Under the pieces are notes generated by a model that had not been told where the DNA came from, did not search any database, and was given only the letters and a program-made list of their open reading frames with translations. Both the position numbers and the translations under genes were made by a program. This document shows positions 7,194 to 10,067 of a stretch of DNA of 10,067 bases, piece by piece. Each line of letters starts with the position of its first letter. The first letter of the stretch is position 1. Source of the stretch: Deltaproteobacteria bacterium UBA2385 (GTDB taxonomy: Bacteria; Myxococcota_A; UBA796; UBA2385); assembly GCA_002343455.1 (NCBI GenBank), contig DDSR01000493.1, positions 1-10,067 on the forward strand, written 5' to 3'.

Positions 7194-7751
7194 CGTCGTC
7201 CCCCCCCTCGGAGAGGTCGCCGATTCCAAGAGCCCGAGCCCACAGGACCCCGCGTCAATGACCGCATCCGCGCCCCGCGAGTGCTGGTGATCGACGACGA
7301 AGGCAACAAGCTCGGTGAGTTCCTGACCGAAGACGCGATCCAGCTCGCTGTCGAGCGTGGGGTGGACCTGATCGAGGTAGCGCCCAACGGCCGGCCGCCG
7401 GTCTGCAGGCTTGGGGACTTCGGACGCATCAAGTACGAGAAGCAGAAGAAGGACGCCCAGGCGCGCAAGCGCCAGGCGGTGGTGTCGATCAAGGAGGTGA
7501 AGCTTCGCCCCAAGACCGACGAGCACGACTACGAGGTCAAGCTCAAGCACACCCGCCGCTTCATCGAAGAGGGGGACAAGGTCAAGATCACGGTGCGTTT
7601 CCGTGGTCGCGAGCTTGCCCACCGCAACATCGGTGAGGAGCGCTGCCGCGAGGTCGCCAAGGACTGCGAAGACATCGCGCTGATCGAGACGCCCCCCAAC
7701 ATGGAGGGCAAGCAGATGTTCATGATCCTTGCCCCCAAGAAGAAGAGTTAG
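7191..7751 (+). CDS. infC: Translation initiation factor IF-3
   Basis: Binds the 30S subunit, keeps it apart from 50S and checks start-codon and initiator-tRNA pairing. From the TTG start it has 186 residues, the usual size. A basic, Pro/Arg-rich tail (2-20) precedes the N-domain, which begins at RVNDRIRAPRVLVIDDEG (21-38) and includes GVDLIEVAPNGRPPVCRLGDFG (split by positions: Asp59, Pro65, Cys72). A Lys-rich linker helix (81-97) leads to the C-domain with VKLRPKTDEHDYEVKLK (103-119), FRGRE (137-141) and closing MEGKQMFMILAPKK (171-184). IF-3 genes commonly use rare starts (AUU in E. coli, AUC in Myxococcus), through which IF-3 represses its own synthesis; a TTG start fits this. A run of eight C (7200-7207) directly follows the start. 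First gene of infC-rpmI-rplT. Identity is certain; the exact start is less so. Confidence 0.95.
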   Translation: MRRPPPRRGRRFQEPEPTGPRVNDRIRAPRVLVIDDEGNKLGEFLTEDAIQLAVERGVDLIEVAPNGRPPVCRLGDFGRIKYEKQKKDAQARKRQAVVSIKEVKLRPKTDEHDYEVKLKHTRRFIEEGDKVKITVRFRGRELAHRNIGEERCREVAKDCEDIALIETPPNMEGKQMFMILAPKKKS

Positions 7752-7781
7752 CAAGAAGGGCCCCGCCCCTCGGAGATCCCC

Positions 7782-7979
7782 ATGCCCAAGCAGAAGAGCC
7801 ACAGCGGCGCCAAGAAGCGCTTCGACCTCACCGGCACCGGCAAGGTCAAGTTCAAGCGCGCCAAGATGCGCCACATCAACGAGCACATGTCCAAGGGGAC
7901 GAAGCGTAAGCTTCGCCACACGGGCATCCTGTGCGAGGCGGACGCCCGGCACGTCCGCACGCTGCTCGGCCACGGCTGA
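7782..7979 (+). CDS. rpmI: 50S ribosomal protein L35
   Basis: A 65-residue, strongly basic protein matching L35 over its whole length: MPKQKSHSGAKKRF at the start (family MPKMKTHSGAKKRF), a GTGKVKFKRA segment, then the turn-rich region ending in the TKRKLR block. It is a structural protein of the large subunit, buried in 23S rRNA. GGAGA at 7772-7776 lies five bases before the ATG. It follows infC by 30 bases and precedes rplT by 91, the standard order. In E. coli rpmI and rplT translation is repressed together by free L20 binding upstream; whether that holds here cannot be read from the sequence. Confidence 0.97.
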   Translation: MPKQKSHSGAKKRFDLTGTGKVKFKRAKMRHINEHMSKGTKRKLRHTGILCEADARHVRTLLGHG

Positions 7980-8070
7980 GCCGCCCGTGGGCCTCGTGCC
8001 CGCATCCACGACACGCCACTACCGCCGCCTTTCGCGGTTGGGAACCGGCTGAACAACCAAGGAGTCGACC

Positions 8071-8442
8071 ATGGCCCGCATCAAGCGCGCCCAGATCCGC
8101 AAGAAGCGCATCAGCAAGCTCTTCGCGCGTACCAAGGGCTTTCACCTCGCCCGCAACAACACCCTGCGCCAGGCGAAGGAGGCCGTGCTCAAGGCGAAGT
8201 CGCACGCCTTCGCCGGCCGCAAGCAGAAGAAGCGCCAGTTCCGCGCCCTGTGGATCCAGCGCCTCAGCGCTGCCCTGATGGCGCACGACTTCTCCTACAG
8301 CCGCTTCATCCACGGGCTGAACCTGGCAGGGATCGACCTGAACCGCAAGCAGCTCTCCGAGCTGGCGATTCACGACGCCGAGGCCTTCGCCTCGATCGTC
8401 GCCCAGGCCAAGGCCGCGGTCGCGCAGGCCGCGGCGGCTTGA
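8071..8442 (+). CDS. rplT: 50S ribosomal protein L20
   Basis: A 123-residue early-assembly protein of the large subunit that organises 23S rRNA and in several bacteria represses its own operon. The C-terminal globular half is canonical: KKRQFRALWIQRLSAA (51-66), then FSYSRFIHGLNLAGIDLNRK (74-93) and the LAIHDAEAF segment (98-106). The long basic N-terminal helix is recognisable but divergent: KGFHLARNN replaces the usual KGYRGRR-type segment, and AFAGRKQKKR replaces YRDRRQKKR. A good ribosome site AAGGAG (8059-8064) lies six bases before the ATG. A short Ala/Gln tail ends the protein. The next gene starts at or immediately after its stop codon. Confidence 0.97.
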   Translation: MARIKRAQIRKKRISKLFARTKGFHLARNNTLRQAKEAVLKAKSHAFAGRKQKKRQFRALWIQRLSAALMAHDFSYSRFIHGLNLAGIDLNRKQLSELAIHDAEAFASIVAQAKAAVAQAAAA

Positions 8443-8447
8443 TCGCC

Positions 8448-8927
8448 GTGTCGCCCCTCCTGTTGGCTGCGCTGACCCTCCTCGCCTGCAAGAAGGACGA
8501 GGAGCCGGTCTACACGCAGTTCAACGGGACGGACGACAGCCTGACCATCCAGGTCGGGTCGGCGGATCTGTTGCCCGAGGTCTCCGCCGAGCTCAGCAGC
8601 AGCACCGGCGAGGTCGTCGTCGGCCTCGTCTCGGTGGACCCCGGCGGCGGGCCGATCGGCACCGAGCACGGCATGGTCGTCGTCATCGACGACCTGTACG
8701 AGCACATCGTCGATCGGGTCAGCGTGCGCCTCGACTCGGGAGACCGGGGCGAGGACGAGTTCGAGCTCCAGCAGGACAGCGCCGACGAGGGCGTCTGGAA
8801 GTTGACCCTGGTCTCGGTGGGCGAAGAGGACGAGGTCCGCGAGGACACCTTGACGGTCAACTGCTGGGACCTCGAAGAAGACGAGGATAGCGAGGCTGAC
8901 ACCGGCACCGCGGAGGACCAGGAATGA
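8448..8927 (+). CDS. Putative lipoprotein of unknown function
   Basis: I do not recognise this 159-residue protein. From the GTG start it has a short hydrophobic leader ending in TLLAC, with Cys14 as probable lipid-attachment site; the leader lacks the usual N-terminal Lys or Arg. An in-frame TTG at 8439 overlapping the rplT stop (TTGA) is an alternative start adding three residues. The mature part looks beta-rich: short alternating strands such as GEVVVGLVSVDPGGG (54-68) and HGMVVVIDDLYEHIVDRVSV (74-93). It is strongly acidic, ending in a Glu/Asp tail after CWDLEEDEDSEADTG (139-153). It overlaps the ihfA start by 4 bases (ATGA). It occupies the place where pheS and pheT usually stand. It is probably anchored to the envelope; its presence in a translation operon is likely due to packing or translational coupling. 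Confidence 0.72.
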   Translation: MSPLLLAALTLLACKKDEEPVYTQFNGTDDSLTIQVGSADLLPEVSAELSSSTGEVVVGLVSVDPGGGPIGTEHGMVVVIDDLYEHIVDRVSVRLDSGDRGEDEFELQQDSADEGVWKLTLVSVGEEDEVREDTLTVNCWDLEEDEDSEADTGTAEDQE

Positions 8928-9220
8928 GCGCCGACACCCTGACCAAGGCCCGCCTCGCCGAGCGTGTCCACGACAGCGTCGGCCTCTCCAAGAAGGAGTC
9001 CGCCGAGATCATCGACGACGTCTTCGACCTGATGCGGGGCGCCCTCCTCCACGACGAGAAGCTGAAGATCACCGGCTTCGGCAACTGGATCGTGCGCGAC
9101 AAGGCCGCCCGCCGGGGGCGAAACCCGCAGACCAACGACTCGATCATCATCGCCCGTCGGCGGGTGCTCTCCTTCAAGCCCTCTCCGGTCCTGCGCGTCG
9201 CCCTGAACGCCAAGGAGTAG
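8924..9220 (+). CDS. ihfA: Integration host factor, alpha-type subunit (HU/IHF family)
   Basis: A 98-residue DNA-bending protein of the HU/IHF family. It opens with LTKARLAERVHDSVGLSKKES (split: Thr7, Glu13, Ser22), has the core ITGFGNWIVRDK (49-60) and the DNA-contacting arm GRNPQT (65-70) with intercalating Pro68, followed by IIARRRVLSFKPS (75-87). The GRNP arm and position behind rplT and before a MerR gene fit IHF alpha rather than HU, though the family members are close. IHF works as an alpha-beta dimer in nucleoid folding, recombination and transcription; the beta gene is not here. GGAGG (8912-8916) lies seven bases before the ATG, which overlaps the lipoprotein stop. Confidence 0.88.
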   Translation: MSADTLTKARLAERVHDSVGLSKKESAEIIDDVFDLMRGALLHDEKLKITGFGNWIVRDKAARRGRNPQTNDSIIIARRRVLSFKPSPVLRVALNAKE

Positions 9221-9224
9221 CGAG

Positions 9225-9755
9225 ATGGCCCGGCGCATCCCCAACGACGCCATGACCCGGGCCCTCTCCGCGGCTCGAGTCGAGCCCGAGGCGGCCGCTG
9301 TAGCGGGCGCTGGCGCGGTCGCCGCCGAGCTGCCCCCGGACCTCGACCTCAGCGACGCCGACGACGCTGGCGACGAGGGCGAGGGCGAGGTCATCGTCGA
9401 CGAAGACGCCATCCCCGAGAAGCTTTACTTCCGCATCGGCGAGGTCGCGACCCTGGTGGGCGTCGACGCGCATGTCCTGCGCTACTGGGAGAGCGAGTTC
9501 CGCATGCGGCCGCACCGGTCCAGCTCGGGCCAGCGCCTCTACCGCAAGCAGGACCTCGCCCGCTTCTTCCGCATCAAGCGCCTGCTGCACGACGAGGGCT
9601 ACACCATCGCCGGCGCCCGCAAGGCCCTCGCCGGAACGGGCGCCCTGACCCAGGTCGATGTCCCGCGCATTCGCGAGTCCGTCGAGCGCCTCCAGGCCCT
9701 GCGCGACCGCATCCTCGAGCTCCGTGACGAGATCGAGGCCGATGGAGTGGGTTGA
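9225..9755 (+). CDS. MerR-family transcriptional regulator
   Basis: A 176-residue regulator. The winged helix-turn-helix spans about 67-137: [20 protein letters not shown] (67-86), YWESEF, the wing [20 protein letters not shown] (101-120) and [11 protein letters not shown] short helical segment (146-172) is the likely dimer coiled coil. There is no effector domain or cysteine metal site, so the metal-responsive role of classical MerR does not apply. Residues 1-64 form an Ala-rich then very acidic extension (Asp/Glu/Gly), unlike the rest. A small MerR gene right after ihfA and before tRNA-Pro is a recurrent arrangement in delta-proteobacteria; its target is unknown to me. AAGGAG (9212-9217), inside the end of ihfA, is seven bases before the ATG, so the two genes are likely co-translated. 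Its stop lies inside the -35 box for tRNA-Pro. Confidence 0.9.
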   Translation: MARRIPNDAMTRALSAARVEPEAAAVAGAGAVAAELPPDLDLSDADDAGDEGEGEVIVDEDAIPEKLYFRIGEVATLVGVDAHVLRYWESEFRMRPHRSSSGQRLYRKQDLARFFRIKRLLHDEGYTIAGARKALAGTGALTQVDVPRIRESVERLQALRDRILELRDEIEADGVG

Positions 9756-10067
9756 CAGCACGGTGCCTGCTGCATAAGCGGCAGGCGTTGTCGGGGAGTA
9801 GCGCAGCCTGGTAGCGCATCAGACTGGGGGTCTGAGGGTCGCAGGTTCAAATCCTGTCTCCCCGACCATACCGAATGGCGGCGGTCCTGAGACCCAGGAT
9901 CGCCGCCATCATCGGTTTCGGGATCGGCCGAAAGTGCAAGTAGGTCGAAGGGCTTACGCCAGGTCACGGACAGGGCTCCCTCGGCCAAAGTGGAGTTTGA
10001 GAAGAGCACGTCCAGCAAACGGCGCTGTTCGCGTGGCTCCCGTGAGATCATCAGGTCGTAGGCGCGG
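9599..10067 (-). CDS. C-terminal part of a probable serine recombinase, frame fused through tRNA-Pro
   Basis: The minus-strand frame is open at the window edge, so the gene begins outside. From the edge it reads [20 protein letters not shown], then [20 protein letters not shown], then [15 protein letters not shown]. The pattern 'LL..LFSN......G.L...yRkPFDLLA' is the typical far C-terminus of large serine recombinases that integrate mobile elements. The true protein most likely ends near 9916-9930. Beyond that the open frame passes through the hairpin, antisense through the tRNA (giving the familiar artefact [20 protein letters not shown]), and stops at 9599 inside merR, so that tail is probably not a selected sequence. 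The last 137 bases are about 61% GC by hand count, lower than the neighbouring genes, which fits foreign DNA. I cannot tell whether the catalytic N-terminus is intact. Family call from a C-terminal motif only. Confidence 0.62.
   Translation of the reverse strand, partial: RAYDLMISREPREQRRLLDVLFSNSTLAEGALSVTWRKPFDLLALSADPETDDGGDPGSQDRRHSVWSGRQDLNLRPSDPQSDALPGCATPRQRLPLMQQAPCCQPTPSASISSRSSRMRSRRAWRRSTDSRMRGTSTWVRAPVPARALRAPAMV
9752..9780 (+). promoter_or_regulatory. Putative promoter for tRNA-Pro
   Basis: A perfect -35 TTGACA (9752-9757), a 17-base spacer and TAAGCG (9775-9780), 11 bases before the tRNA. The TGA inside TTGACA is the merR stop codon. The same design, with the same -10 hexamer and spacing, precedes tRNA-Val (6988-7016). 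Confidence 0.62.
9792..9868 (+). tRNA. tRNA-Pro (anticodon GGG)
   Basis: Complete cloverleaf. Acceptor CGGGGAG (9792-9798) pairs with CTCCCCG (9858-9864). The D stem is GCGC/GCGC (9801-9804 with 9814-9817), with loop AGCCTGGTA. The anticodon stem is TCAGA/TCTGA (9819-9823 with 9831-9835), with anticodon GGG at 9826-9828. The T stem is 9841-9845 with 9853-9857 (one G-T pair), around TTCAAAT. The discriminator is A9865 and CCA is encoded at 9866-9868. It reads CCC and CCU codons. Its 3' half is the probable attachment site of the element to the right. Confidence 0.97.
9846..9868 (+). other. Putative element attachment site at the 3' end of tRNA-Pro
   Basis: A recombinase gene fragment faces this tRNA from the right, and its reading frame has no stop before the tRNA. 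Integrative elements commonly use the T-arm to CCA part of a tRNA gene as attB and restore the tRNA on integration, as here. The exact core cannot be set without the far end of the element, which is outside the window. Confidence 0.35.
9871..9915 (+). terminator. Long hairpin after tRNA-Pro, likely terminator
   Basis: A 15-pair stem, 9875-9889 with 9895-9909, one G-T pair (G9884 with T9900), loop AGACC. CCGA (9871-9874) can also pair with TCGG (9912-9915) across a bulged CA. It begins 3 bases after the CCA; the trailing T run is only TTT (9916-9918). It would end the tRNA-Pro transcript, and in the other direction possibly the recombinase transcript. Confidence 0.6.

Noticed and set aside
6988..7290. 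A 100-codon frame spanning tRNA-Val and the infC leader
   Set aside because: It overlaps a tRNA and the infC start in a different frame, is basic low-complexity, and has no family motif.
7987..8003. Six-pair hairpin (GTGGGC with GCCCGC) in the rpmI-rplT spacer as an L20 control site
   Set aside because: Short stem with a wobble pair, no resemblance to the known L20 pseudoknot, and expected by chance in GC-rich spacer.
9792..9868. Protein-like tail [20 protein letters not shown] antisense to tRNA-Pro
   Set aside because: This is the familiar translation of the reverse strand of a tRNA gene; it reflects the cloverleaf sequence, not a protein.

Overview
This is a GC-rich window (roughly 70% in the parts I counted by hand), densely packed and almost entirely housekeeping. 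Gene content and order point to a bacterium of the old deltaproteobacterial assemblage, most likely Myxococcota or a near relative. The reasons are the infC-rpmI-rplT...ihfA-merR-tRNA-Pro order, the form of tRNA-Val(GAC), acidic Asp/Glu/Thr-rich lipoproteins and the DnaE type. This placement is inference from memory; no search was run.

Left end (1-719, minus strand): a short CHAD-domain protein, followed directly by the first 13 codons of a probable lipoprotein gene cut by the window edge. A 53-base divergent spacer separates these from the plus-strand genes.

Positions 773-6991 (plus strand): four genes with overlapping ends, dnaE (replicative polymerase alpha subunit), an exported LPP20-like protein, an AI-2E/PerM-family membrane protein, and lipB (octanoyltransferase). 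The overlaps of 7, 4 and 4 bases suggest one co-translated transcript.

Positions 6988-9755: a promoter overlapping the lipB stop codon, tRNA-Val(GAC), a strong hairpin with a competing downstream hairpin, then infC (probable TTG start), rpmI, rplT, a lineage-specific lipoprotein gene, ihfA and a MerR-family regulator. The lipoprotein gene sits where pheS-pheT normally lie between rplT and ihfA.

Right end (9752-10067): a second promoter of the same design, tRNA-Pro(GGG), a long hairpin, and on the minus strand the C-terminal part of a probable serine recombinase. Its reading frame runs antisense through the tRNA. This looks like the edge of an element integrated at tRNA-Pro, with its body outside the window.

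The most interesting items are the paired tRNA promoters, the alternative hairpins ahead of infC, the missing pheST with a lipoprotein in their place, the degenerate PHP site of DnaE, and the recombinase-tRNA junction. I see no CRISPR array, no intact insertion sequence and no recognisable defence system inside the window.
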